From Chrysomallon squamiferum (lineage: Eukaryota; Mollusca; Gastropoda; Neomphalida; Peltospiridae): a stretch of DNA of 64,000 bases. Positions 12,418-24,016 of the stretch are shown here, one piece after another. The stretch spans positions 33,858,938 to 33,922,937 of the forward strand of contig CM022670.1 of the NCBI GenBank assembly GCA_012295275.1. The letters run 5' to 3'. Made by a program: the position numbers and the translations under genes. The first letter of the stretch is position 1; every line of letters begins with the position of its first letter. Under the pieces are notes generated by a model. It worked only from the letters and a program-made list of their open reading frames with translations, was not told where the DNA came from and did not search any database.

Positions 12418-14738
12418 TTTCTTTTACCTGGCTTGAACACTGAAATAACCCAAAAGACTTTTTGTTTGTTTGTTTTTTTCTATCTTTTTCTTTCTTTTTC
12501 TCATTAATATGCAATACTAATGTATTTAGCTTTTTTATTCTATAAATTAATAAATTATAAAATTTATCAGTATTTGTTTTTATATATTTTATTCACTACT
12601 CTATATGAATTTTAATGTGTGCATAATATTAAAAATTAAAACTGTAATTTTGTAAATTATATATTTATATTATTACTAAAAGGAAATATTTCAATAAAGT
12701 TTGTTATATTTTGTAGCTTAGACTAAAACAAAGATTGAAATATAATACATCATTGTGCTATTTTGTTTTATAGTATATTTAATGGGAAAATGTTATTTTT
12801 TATATAATTTTATTGATATCTAAACTAAAATCTGTCATTTTAATAAAGAGTTATCTATATACATAAAATGTTTGTTTTGATTGCTTTTTTCGTTAAATGC
12901 ATTACTGCACTATATATTTCGAATTGATAAGTGCATATAATAAAAATTTAAAATTAAATTTATAAAGTTAATTTTCAAAACCTATTAGATTTACAATCAG
13001 TTTAATACCTTAAACTTAAAAAGTGTTCATACCACAAAGTGTACTCTGAAGAATGTATATTAAATTTTTAAAAAAAAAGAAAAAAAAAAAGAAAAAAAAA
13101 ACAAAAAACAAATTTAGAAGCATTGAGATTCACAGTAAACTCTATACATTTAAGAATTGTAAAGTGTAGATACGACACACTCTACTTTGAAGACTATATG
13201 ATTTAAAAAAAAACAAAAAAACAAAACAAAACAAACAAGAAACCCCACAATAATAATAATAATAATTATCAGTTATAGTTTTGTTACCATTATCTTTTAA
13301 TCAATATTAAAAATAAAAATAAAGTAGAAACATAACAATTTATTTATGTAAACACTAATTTAAATTAAACAGTTTATTAATTTTTTAATTCCTGATCAGA
13401 AAAAAAACTGCCTAAAAATATGAAAGGACATTACATTTAACACAGGGATCTAAATAAAGTATCATGTTACACAAGATGAATTATTATTATTTTTATTTTT
13501 CTTGTAATTGTTTTTGTTATTTGTAAGCACAAGCTAAATAACATACCGGAAGAAAATTTTAAAAACCATTTACAGTTTCTGCGAAAACCTCCGAGTAATT
13601 TATTCGTTCTTTTCCGTGATGTTGGTTTCCAAAAATAATATTAAACTGAAACTAGAAACTTTTTCACTTTCATATTCTTTCCGATGAAGAAAAGATGTGA
13701 AATAAGTGATTGATCTGACAAGCCAAAGTGAGCTAAGTCTGTTTTATATCTCTTCTGACAAGAACAAAGGAGAACAAACAACTCATTAGACATTGTTATA
13801 TGTATCTATGTTAGCGATTACTTGAACAATTTCGATGTAGTCGATCTGTTTATATAATTTCCGCATTCATTTTTTGTATTGATATTACCATATTATTTAT
13901 ACACGTAAAAGAGATATTAACTTTAAATATTGTTGCAAAATATTTGGAGCAATGCCAATCAGATTCTCATTTCTTATTTCATTTAGCGGTGCAAAGATTT
14001 AATCAAAATGATGCTGCAAAACATAAATAATTATATATAACGTATTGAATTATTTCAGATATTAATAAATAAATGCTAATGGTGTGAATAAATCAATGAA
14101 CTGAGGTAATATTTTGTTTGAATATACGAATGTTTCAAGGAATGAAATTTAATCTGAAGAATATTGTTGAAGGTGACATTTCCTATATTTTGTTTAATGG
14201 TAGGGGATTATATACCATGTTCAAATTAATTTCCACTTGGTGCTCATCCTGTTTAATTGGTAATATGAATAAAATATTTTTGTATTTACTCAGTTTTTTT
14301 AAAAACTGAAACCAAGTCTGATAACTTTGTGAGACCATGTGAAAGAGATATTTTTGAAGAAAATGTGAACCAGTTAGAATCAAATACGAGTCATTTCATC
14401 AGATTACACCTAATCAAATTTTAAAAGTCAGTGGAGAATACACATAGTTAAATAAACACTTTCTTCATGATTTTTTAAAATTATTATTATTTTCTTAAAT
14501 TATGTACATTTTACATTAATTTTAAGACTGAATATTTTGAAAATATTCATATATTTAGGTTTGTTTTCTTGACTGGATATTTTAGCCATAATTTCACAGT
14601 GTAAAGTTCTCCTTAGCAGTCATATTGTATTTTCTTAAATTTAAATTTTGATGTTAACAAATTTCCTTACTTTAGAAAAAAAAGCAACAACAGAAACAAA
14701 AAAATACATAAACTGAAAAAAACAAAAACAAATGAACT
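12418..14738. other. spacer between pseudogene P1 and gene 1
   Basis: Poly-A-tailed segments, a weak distal ISRE-like site near 13643, and a conserved segment around 14118-14310 (GGGGATTATATACCATG context), which is open in this copy but broken in the tandem units. Confidence 0.5.
12950..13250. repeat. paired poly-A-tailed segments downstream of pseudogene P1
   Basis: Two imperfectly similar segments of about 40 bp (GTGTTCATACCACAAAGTGT... and GTGTAGATACGACACACTCT..., each followed by ACT(C/T)TGAAGA-type sequence) are each succeeded by an A-rich tract. Also present at 47770-48040 and, inverted, at 60490-60790. Tail lengths vary between copies. Reminiscent of retroposed short sequences; otherwise unrecognised. 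Confidence 0.3.
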
Positions 14739-14745
14739 TATATAA
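14739..14745 (+). promoter_or_regulatory. TATA box of gene 1 (no intact ISRE)
   Basis: TATATAA followed by CTTAACAGCAAGTTC, aligned with the TATA boxes of the other copies. The GAAANNGAAA word seen upstream in genes 2-5 is degenerate here (GAAAAAAACAAAAACAAATG). The untranslated exon ends at donor AAG|GTATGA (14837), and the next exon starts at 14916 after TTGCAG. Confidence 0.42.
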
Positions 14746-15021
14746 CTTAACAGCAAGTTCAACTGAAATACACCTTTTAATAAAGATAGAGATAAAGAAT
14801 TATGCAAGCCTAATTGATTGTAAATGGAGAATTTAAGGTATGAGTATAATAAAATTTTTAAACAAAATGGTTGACATCAGGTGAAATGTGTTTTTTCTTT
14901 ATTTCTACATTGCAGAAAACATATCACTGGCAAAACTGGCAAGTCAGATAATTGACATATTTAAATGAACTGTTTATTTTCAAAGAGAAAAATATAAAAA
15001 CGAACTAACGACACATACTAG

Positions 15022-15867
15022 ATGGAGCCAGAACAGAAAGACATGAGTAAATTAACTGGGGTTCAAGAAAGTAAGTAAAATAAATTGAATTTATTATTTT
15101 TTTTTTTGTTATTTATTAATTACTTTTTGTATGTTTGTACAAAATATTTATACAGAATAAACAATGATAGTTTGGTTTCTTTGTTTTTTGTTTTTGTTTT
15201 TATTTATTTATTTTTTTTTAGTTTTGATCGTGCATCCTAAAATAATAAAAAAATTTGGAAATACTCTTAACTGCCTTATCTAAATTCATCTGCACTGTTT
15301 TTTCATTGTTTGGCTTTGGTTTGTTTTATTTTCTTTATTTCTTCTAACTTTTAATTTCTTCTTTTTTTGTTTTTATCTTGTAGATTATATGTGCTTTTGT
15401 GATTTTTTATGTCTATCTAAATACATACACATACAGACAAACAGACAGAAAGAGATTGATCCTGTATTGGTCCAAAAGTGGCCACTTAAAGCCATCAAAA
15501 GAATCAAACGAAAAGGTTTAAACCTTATTTAAATCTTTCCCCTGTTATTACAAAGTGATGAACCATTGCTGTATGTATGTATATGTGTGTATATGTTTGT
15601 TTGCGTGTGTGTGTGATACCAAGACTAAAACAATTCAGTTTTGTTTTCTGGTTGTAGCACAAAATGTGGGTGGATCATCAGGTCTGGTTGTACCAACTGC
15701 TTCCAGCCATATATCTCTTTCTGAAGAAGCTGAGAAAGATGATGATCAAGCACAACCCTGCACTGATCAGTCAAATAAGTTAGAGGAACAATGTGAAACA
15801 AGTAAAAAAATAAAGTTTTATGTTCTTATGGTCTGTATTTAATACTTTGTTTTCAAGTGTTGTTGTT

Positions 15868-15908
<41 letters not shown>

Positions 15909-17012
15909 ATAGTTTATATTATGAACTTCATTCAGAAAAAAAGAAGATATGTTTATTTTCTTCTAGGTCATACCAGACCATTACGCATTTCTATTAACTG
16001 AACGGTTGCATATTTAATCAATAAAATAATTTGTTGAATACTGGCAAAGCATATTTTATATGACTTCCGACTTACAGGAATGTACATACCAAAGCTTCCT
16101 ACAGGCAAGCCAGTGCTAGTTTATAATATGTTTTTTTTTATGTTAAAATTCATTGTTAATTTGTTGAAACTCTTTTTTCTATTATAAGCAAATTTTACAT
16201 TAATTATTATGTATATTATCTATCTTTATATAAAACACACACAGAATAAGAATTGCTTTCATGGCCACTCTGTCTGACAGCCTCCTGCCTATAACAGCCA
16301 TATTGTATTTTATTATGGGTTTGAACTCTATGCCATCAAGTTCTGAGTACTTCCTTGAGTGGCCATCACTGACAGGCTTGATCTGTGTATGAAAAATAAG
16401 TTTTATAATGGTAGTTAGTTTTAGGTATAAGCCACCTACCACAAATTCTGTCAGGGTCTAGAACAGGAAATTACTCCAGTGAGAGCACCAAGGAGTATTT
16501 GTCATATTTAATTATGCCACACAAATTCTGTCTATTCATTCCGAATTCCAGTTTTATCACTCTTTGTTTGTTGGCATTTATTAAATGTTTTTATCTGTTC
16601 CTTTTAAACAAGATTTTATGGATTTTCAGAGGATGATGGTGACAGAGTACAGAGTGATTTTAAATCCAAGAAGAAACAGAATGCTGGAATCTCTCAAGGA
16701 GACGCACAGCAAGAGAAAGCTGACGAAAAACAGTCGGGTGTGTGTGTTTTTTAAATTTTACTTTATTTAAAAAATCATAGGCACACATAAAATCATTTTA
16801 ATAAAGTTTACTCGGTAATGTTTTGAAAAACAAACACATCTGTATGTTTACTTTTCTTGGAAGTTTGTTATTGTCTGACATAATTAAATGACAGATTGTT
16901 TTGTTCACTTTATCTGGAGCAAGGTTATACTTACAGCTTGTAATATTAAAACAAAATTAATTTGAACATCAGTTTTCTTAAATAATGTATATAAAAAATA
17001 AAACAAAAATTA

Positions 17013-17056
<44 letters not shown>

Positions 17057-19075
17057 TTGGGTTGGAACTAAACATTTTAAAATTGTTTTTAACTGAAGAA
17101 CAATATATAGTTTTGCACACAGATTTATTCAACCACATATGTGTTCATTTTTCAGAATATATTCCAGTCATGTCTGAAATGTAATCACATACTCCAAAGC
17201 CACCTATTGTAAAATAACATTACAGTCTTTTTGTTCCAATCTGATAAATTAAAAAAACATTTAAAATTTAGTCTGATCATTATTTGTTTTTAATTTACGC
17301 TGCAAAAATATAATTAGTCTGAATATTATTTATTGTTATATCCTGGGAAAAAATAATAGACAAAACACTATTTCAAAAGAAAAGCAAATGAAAAATACAA
17401 TTATATATTTTAAAAGTACGGGTATTTTCTTTCTTTTTTAAACTTAATTTATTATTATGAAATTAAAGGCACTATCCAGCATTTACTTGGTAGACAAAAT
17501 ACAGATATTTACACGTCCTTAAATATTGAAAAACATAATTCTTTTCAAGATTATCACATATTTAAAAAAATCTGTTGCTAGGACTCTAAAGCCATGGCTT
17601 GAAGTCTGGCAGTCAGCTCTTCCAGCTTGGTTTGCTTCTTCTTCTTTTGGCTAGCTTCTTCTCCTTGAGTTCTTCCTTTTTCTAACATCTACTTGAACAC
17701 TTTGACATAAAACATTATCTGAAATTACTGAGTTTAGTTTGTGGGTCAGTGAACTGAAGGTCAACATTAAGTTTATTGAATTACAAAATCATTTATTCCA
17801 CTGGGATTATTTCAGTGTCTTACTACTATTATTTAAAAAAACTAGAAAGAAAGAAAAACTTTTGTTAACTGCTTTCGAGATATAATACAAAAATAGATAA
17901 CTTCTTTGATGAACCGAAATATACTTTCATTTATATCCTTTCATTAACAAATTATTTAATAATACTATAGAAGAAGGACAGGTATGTGATGCTGGAGAGG
18001 ACACTGGTGAAAGAGTAATGACATTCGAGAATTGTACGGGAACGATTGCTTCAGGTGGTGCCAGTTTCAACAATACAATTAATATAGGTTTGAACATTAT
18101 TTCTATTGAATGAATGGTTGCATCTTTAATCAATAACATGCTTTTATTGAATATCAGCAAGGGATATTTTACGCGTGTCTTCCCACTTTATAGGAACGTA
18201 CATACCAGAGATTTTTAAAGACAAGCCAGTGCTGTTTTTTAATCTGTGTGTTTAACGGTAAAATTAATTACAAATTTATTGAATGTTTTGGGGTTATTTT
18301 GAAGTAAATTTATTGATTAATTATTAAATTAAATGATTTTATTCTTCTCCTGCCTGTGACAGCCATATTGTATTTTATTATGGGGATTAACTCTATGCTT
18401 TCCAGTTCTGAATTGTTCCTTGAGTGGCCATTACTGACAGGCTTTATCTGTGTATGAAAAATAAGTTTTATAATGGAAGTTAGTTTTAGGTATAAACCAC
18501 CTATCACAGATTCTGTCAGCGTCTGGAACAGGAAATTAGTTCAGTGGGAACACCAGGGAGTATTTGTAATATTAAAATATGCCACACAAGTTCAGTTGAT
18601 TCATTCCAAATTCCAGCTTTATCACTCTTTATTTGTTGGCATTTAGTAGATGTTTCATCTGTTCCTTTTAAACAAGATTTTATGGATTTTCAGAGGATGA
18701 TGGTGACAGAGTACAGAGTGATTTTAAATCCAAGAAGAAACAGAATGCTGGAATCTCTCAAGGAGACGCACAGCAAGAGAAAGCTGACGAAAAACAGTCG
18801 GGTGTGTGTGTTTTTAAATTTTACTTTATTTAAAAAATCATAGGCACACATAAAATCATTTTAATAAAGTTTACTCGGTAATGTTTTGAAAAACAAACAC
18901 ATCTGTATGTTTACTTTTCTTGGAAGTTTGTTATTGTCTGACATAATTAAATGACAGATTGTTTTGTTCACTTTATCTGGAGCAAGGTTATACTTACAGC
19001 TTGTAATATTAAAACAAAATTAATTTGAACATCAGTTTTCTTAAATAATGTATATAAAAAATAAAACAAAAAATA

Positions 19076-19110
<35 letters not shown>

Positions 19111-21540
19111 TTGGGTTGGAACTAAACATTTTAAAATTGTTTTTAACTGAAGAACAATATATAGTTTTGCACACAGATTTATTCAACCACATATGTGTTC
19201 ATTTTTCAGAATATATTCCAGTCATGTCTGAAATGTAATCACATACTCCAAAGCCACCTATTGTAAAATAACATTACAGTCTTTTTGTTCCAATCTGATA
19301 AATTAAAAAAACATTTAAAATTTAGTCTGATCATTATTTGTTTTTAATTTACGCTGCAAAAATATAATTAGTCTGAATATTATTTATTGTTATATCCTGG
19401 GAAAAAATAATAGACAAAACACTATTTCAAAAGAAAAGCAAATGAAAAATACAATTATATATTTTAAAAGTACGGGTATTTTCTTTCTTTTTTAAACTTA
19501 ATTTATTATTATGAAATTAAAGGCACTATCCAGCATTTACTTGGTAGACAAAATACAGATATTTACACGTCCTTAAATATTGAAAAACATAATTCTTTTC
19601 AAGATTATCACATATTTAAAAAAATCTGTTGCTAGGACTCTAAAGCCATGGCTTGAAGTCTGGCAGTCAGCTCTTCCAGCTTGGTTTGCTTCTTCTTCTT
19701 TTTTGGCTAGCTTCTTCTCCTTGAGTTCTTCCTTTTTCTAACATCTACTTGAACACTTTGACATAAAACATTATCTGAAATTACTGAGTTTAGTTTGAGG
19801 GTCAGTGAACTGAAGGTCAACATTAAGTTTATTGAATTACAAAATCATTTATTCCACTGGGATTATTTCAGTGTCTTACTACTATTATTTAAAAAAGAAA
19901 GAAAGAAAGAAAAACTTTTGTTAACTGCTTTCGAGATATAATACAAAAATAGATAACTTCTTTGATGAACCGAAATATACTTTCATTTATATCCTTTCAT
20001 TAACAAATTATTTAATAATACTATAGAAGAAGGACAGGTATGTGATGCTGGAGAGGACACTGGTGAAAGAGTAATGACATTCGAGAATTGTACGGGAACG
20101 ATTGCTTCAGGTGGTGCCAGTTTCAACAATACAATTAATATAGGTTTGAACATTATTTCTATTGAATGAATGGTTGCATCTTTAATCAATAACATGCTTT
20201 TATTGAATATCAGCAAGGGATATTTTACGCGTGTCTTCCCACTTTATAGGAACGTACATACCAGAGATTTTTAAAGACAAGCCAGTGCTGTTTTTTAATC
20301 TGTGTGTTTAACGGTAAAATTAATTACAAATTTATTGAATGTTTTGGGGTTATTTTGAAGTAAATTTATTGATTAATTATTAAATTAAATGATTTTATTC
20401 TTCTCCTGCCTGTGACAGCCATATTGTATTTTATTATGGGGATTAACTCTATGCTTTCCAGTTCTGAATTGTTCCTTGAGTGGCCATTACTGACAGGCTT
20501 TATCTGTGTATGAAAAATAAGTTTTATAATGGAAGTTAGTTTTAGGTATAAACCACCTATCACAGATTCTGTCAGCGTCTGGAACAGGAAATTAGTTCAG
20601 TGGGAACACCAGGGAGTATTTGTAATATTAAAATATGCCACACAAGTTCAGTTGATTCATTCCAAATTCCAGCTTTATCACTCTTTATTTGTTGGCATTT
20701 AGTAGATGTTTCATCTGTTCCTTTTAAACAAGATTTTGTGGATTTTCAGGACATGGTGGTGTCAGAGGAGAAGTAAAGCAACAGAAAGCTCACGAATCGC
20801 AATCGGGTGTGTTTTTTTAATTTTATTTTATTTCAATAAATATATGCATACATAAATTCATTTTAATAATATTTTACTGGATAATCAACATATGTGCATG
20901 TTTACATTTTTCGAAGTTTGTCATAACTGAATGACAGGTTGTTTCTTAATCTGAAGACATGTTGTAATAATAATAATAATTGGGTTGGCACAAAAGTTCA
21001 TAGCATTTTTAAACTAAAATTCAAAGACAATATATAGTTTTCCACATAGATTTATTCAGTCACATATATGCTGATTTGTTCATACTTCAGAATATATTCC
21101 AGTCAAGTCAGAAATGTGATCACATGGTCTAAAGTGGCCTATTGAAAAAACACTGCAGACCTTTTTGTTCCAACCCAATGAATTAAAAAAACATTTAAAA
21201 ATTAGTCTGAACATTACTTCTTTTTACTTTGGACAGCAAAAATATAATTAGTGTGAATATTATTTATTGTTTTATAGTGGAAAAAAATAACAGACTAAAC
21301 AGTATTTTTTCTTCAAATGTTCTTTCAGTTGTGACTGACTTAACAGTAAGCCAGCTAATTGATCTACTGAAAGAACATATGTTTATAGATACAACCATAA
21401 CGAAAATTGAAGAGAGAGGTATTGATGGAAATACTCTGAAACTCATAGTGCAGGATGAAAAAGCACTGAGTGAAATAACTTGTGATGCCATTGAAAAAAG
21501 CAAACTGAAAGCATTAGTTGATAAAATAAAAATAAATTAA
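15022..21540 (+). CDS. SAM-like / NNTI-motif modular protein with duplicated module (gene 1)
   Basis: Coding exons 15022-15070, 15658-15801, 16630-16737, 17971-18087, 18694-18801, 20027-20143, 20750-20806 and 21329-21540 join in phase 1 throughout, giving 912 nt and 303 aa. The N-terminus is MEPEQKDMSKLTGVQE, followed by a 48-codon acidic exon (TQNVGGSSGLVVPTASS...). A charged exon (EDDGDRVQSDFKSKKKQNAG...) and an NNTI exon (NCTGTIASGGASFNNTINI) follow, then the same pair again, a short Gln/Lys exon (GHGGVRGEVKQQKAH) and the SAM-like exon ending ...LVDKIKIN. The repeated pair comes from a tandem duplication of about 2,056 bp. Family exon 3 is truncated at 15967: if used it would give a stop after SHTRPLRISIN (stop 15999-16001), so it must be skipped for the long product. 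Exon use is inferred from splice sites only. Confidence 0.58.
15870..15906. repeat. poly-T tract
   Basis: About 37 T in intron 2 of gene 1. Length differs in the twins at 50671-50698 and 57851-57872 (as A). Confidence 0.9.
17055..17246. mobile_element. mariner-type MITE, gene 1 first module
   Basis: TATTGGGTTGGAAC...GTTCCAATCTGATA, same internal sequence as 11877-12071, preceded by an (AAT)n tract. Confidence 0.62.
18194..18255 (+). other. candidate alternative terminal exon (YIPE exon), gene 1
   Basis: After acceptor TTTATAG the gene's phase reads GTYIPEIFKDKPVLFFNLCV and then TAA. It follows the NNTI exon (ending 18087), so retention would produce a SAM-less protein ending NNTINI-GTYIPE.... 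A duplicate is at 20250-20311. Related exons start at 16078 (GMYIPKLPTGKPVLVYN), 42866 (GVYIPVLF), 50875 and 53000 (GMYKPELFKDKPALCFN). The frame is open for at least 20 codons in all of them, but the lengths differ. Confidence 0.32.
19109..19300. mobile_element. mariner-type MITE, gene 1 second module
   Basis: Copy of 17055-17246 carried along by the 2-kb intragenic duplication. Confidence 0.62.
20250..20311 (+). other. duplicate of the candidate YIPE terminal exon, gene 1
   Basis: Exact positional copy (2,056 bp downstream) of 18194-18255 within the duplicated module. Confidence 0.3.
20977..21180. mobile_element. mariner-type MITE before the SAM exon of gene 1
   Basis: Best-preserved ends: ATTGGGTTGGCACAAAAGTT and inverted TTTTTGTTCCAACCCAAT. 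Confidence 0.66.
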
Positions 21541-21668
21541 CAGAAGGTAATATGTAATCAGAAAATTCCTGGCTGGAACTCTGAAATAACTCAAAAGACT
21601 TTATCTCTTTTTTTTTTTTTTTTTATATTAATATGCAACGATAATGTGTTTAACATTTTTACTTGATA

Positions 21669-21674
21669 AATAAA
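21669..21674 (+). terminator. candidate polyadenylation signal, gene 1
   Basis: AATAAA 129 nt after the SAM-exon stop; tandem ATAAATAAATAAAT context and T-rich sequence downstream. Confidence 0.35.
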
Positions 21675-22616
21675 TAAATTATAATGTTTATAATTTTTGT
21701 TCATCAATGTATATGAATTTTAACTGAGTTCATAATATTAATAATTAAAACTGATATTTTTTAAACTGTATATTATATAATGTTACTAAAGGCAAGTATT
21801 TAAATAAAGTGTATTGTATTTTATAGCTTAGACTAAAACAAAGATTGAACCTAAATACATATAATATATACAGTATCACTTTCTGTGCAGGACATATAAT
21901 ACATGACTGTGTTATTTTGTTTAATAGTATATTTAATGGAAAAATGTTATTTTTTCATACTTTTATTGATGTTTAACAGTAAAGACATATTAATGGAAAC
22001 TTTCTTAAAGAGATAAAGCAAAATGAAAGCAGTTCTTTTACCTGGCTGGAACCTTGAATTAACCCAAAAAACTTTTTGTTTGTTTGTTTTATTTTGTACT
22101 TTCGTTAGTATGCAACACTAATGTATTTAGCTTTTTTATTTTATAAATTAATACATTATAATGTTTATCTGTATTTATTTATATATTTTATTCACTACTT
22201 TATATGAATTTTAAGTGTGTGCATAATATTAAAAATTAAAACTGTGATTTAAAAAATATATATTTATAATGTTACTAAAAGGAAATATTTAAATAAAATT
22301 TGTTATATTTTGTAGATTAGACTAAAACAAAGATTGAAATATAATACATCATTGTGCTATTTTGTTTTATAGTATATTTAATGGGAAAATGTTATTTTTT
22401 ATATAATTTTATTCATATTTAAACTAAATCTTTTATTTGAATAAAGAGTGATATATATATATAAAATGTTTGTTTTGATTGCTTTTTTCGTTTAATAATA
22501 ATGATGATGATGCCTTGACAAATAATTCAAGGAAATGAAACTAAAACAAAAATTCATTTGAGAGTAGTATTATATAAATGAAATTATTAATGAATTTCAT
22601 TTTGTAATATTTCTTG

Positions 22617-22637
22617 ATGCATACATACATACATACA

Positions 22638-22666
<29 letters not shown>
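22617..22666. repeat. (ATAC)n microsatellite, tandem unit 1
   Basis: Longest of the three ATAC tracts in the 4.56-kb units. Confidence 0.9.
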
Positions 22667-22671
<5 letters not shown>

Positions 22672-24004
22672 AAGGTGTAATTATTTTTAATTTTAGACAA
22701 TGATTGAGAAACAGATGCTATCCCAGAAACTACAGATGCTGAAAATAAAATTACAACCCCCCCCCTCCAAAAAAAAAAACGCCTTTGCACCTTACATATC
22801 TAAGTTCAGAATGTTTATTTATTTAAAGTCTTTGATGCTTGGTTTTATAAAATAGCTCAGTAAAGAAGCAGGTAATTTTTTAGTTCTTTTCCCTAAGAAT
22901 ATTTGTGCTGTAATTATGTAGCACCATTTAAGGACCATATAGCTTATTTTTATTTTTTATTTCTATTTTTATTTTTTATTTTTCTCTTTTATTATTTTTT
23001 ATTAGTATTTATTAGCTGTTTTTGTTGGGGGTTCTTTCTGTATTTTTCTACCATTTAACAAAAATTCTCTCTTTTTTTGTTTTTGTACTTGACTATAAAG
23101 TATCATTTGATTAATAAACATGTTTTACTTATTCGTAGTTGTTTTGAACTTTGTTGGAAAAGAAAAGTAGAAAAGAAAAAAAAAGAAAAAATTTAATTCT
23201 TTGCTGAGTGTTTCACATGATGTCTCTGTATTGTTCCAGATCTTGTTTATCTAAGGATGTAATCTATTTCAATTCTACAAACTGACAAGTTTCATCTGAC
23301 ATCTTGATGGTCTCAAATGAATTAATAATTCCTTAATTTTAAGTAAGGTGTGTTTGGAAATGTTAATTTTCATGTTAATTTATTCATTAAGCCCATCAAT
23401 AAGAACTGATAATATATTTTTTAGCTCTTATCCTAAAGCTGTTAGCTTATTGGTCACTTCTGTTTATAATCGCTGCCGCAATGTATAAATATTATGACAC
23501 CTTTTATGTTTATGAGATTGTGCACACAAAATATTTCATGCTGCTAAATATCCTACATTTGTCAAGAATTTAATCATGTTCAGTTTTATTAACATTTTGT
23601 TTTAATAAACATTAAAAATAAAATAAGTGAAAACAAAATAATTAATTTATATGGAAACACTAACTTATAATTAACAATTTATTAATTATTTAATTGTTAA
23701 TCAGAAAAACTGTCTAAAAATATGAAATTAATCAAAATAAAGTGCCTTGTTATACAAGATGTATTATCTCTCTTTCTTTGTTCTTCCAACTGTTTACATT
23801 ATTTGTAAACACAAAAGCTAAATAATATTATGAAAGAAAATTTAAAAACTATTAATAGTTTCTGCGAAAAGCTCTCAGTATGAGAATCATGTTCTCAGGA
23901 ATTATTTATTTGACTGGTTTCCCCAGAAAAATGTTAAATATCAATAACGATCTCCGAAAACCAGTCCAACTACTTTTATGATGTGGGTTTCCAAAAATAG
24001 AATC

Positions 24005-24016
24005 GAAATCGAAACT
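24005..24016 (+). promoter_or_regulatory. distal ISRE-like site upstream of gene 2
   Basis: GAAATCGAAACT followed by AGAAAACC, about 1.3 kb upstream of the TATA box at 25326. Repeated in the next tandem units at the same offset. Confidence 0.38.

Larger units (their letters stand above)
9980..17400 (+). repeat. near-identical 7.4-kb block, copy 1 of 3
   Basis: Matches 44.78-52.19 kb directly (offset about 34.8 kb) and 56.36-63.7 kb in reverse complement. It contains the frameshifted pseudogene and the 5' half of gene 1. Differences seen are mainly homopolymer and microsatellite lengths plus rare substitutions. The match with the second copy weakens after about 17.4 kb. Confidence 0.85.
16600..20730 (+). 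repeat. about 2,056-bp tandem duplication inside gene 1
   Basis: The segment from the polypyrimidine tract before the charged exon (about 16.6 kb), through the MITE, NNTI exon and YIPE exon, to the next charged-exon acceptor (about 18.67 kb) is repeated at 18.67-20.73 kb. Landmarks repeat exactly: NNTI exon 17971 and 20027, YIPE exon 18194 and 20250. Because all exons are phase 1, the duplication adds 75 codons in frame. Confidence 0.85.

Noticed and set aside
14118-14309. ORF MFQGMKFNLKNIVEGDISY... upstream of gene 1 (also 48.9 kb and 59.6 kb) as a gene
   Set aside because: Stops appear in the homologous segments of the tandem units (24.66-24.8 kb), and it has no splice connection in phase; its TATATACC-like word made it a promoter candidate, but the TATATAA site closer to the gene is better conserved.
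16200-16442. Minus-strand ORF IKPVSDGHSRN...KYNMAVIGRR in an intron, seen in many copies
   Set aside because: The frame is broken by a stop in the gene 5 copy and diverges in others, and there is no start or splice context; treated as a conserved non-coding block.
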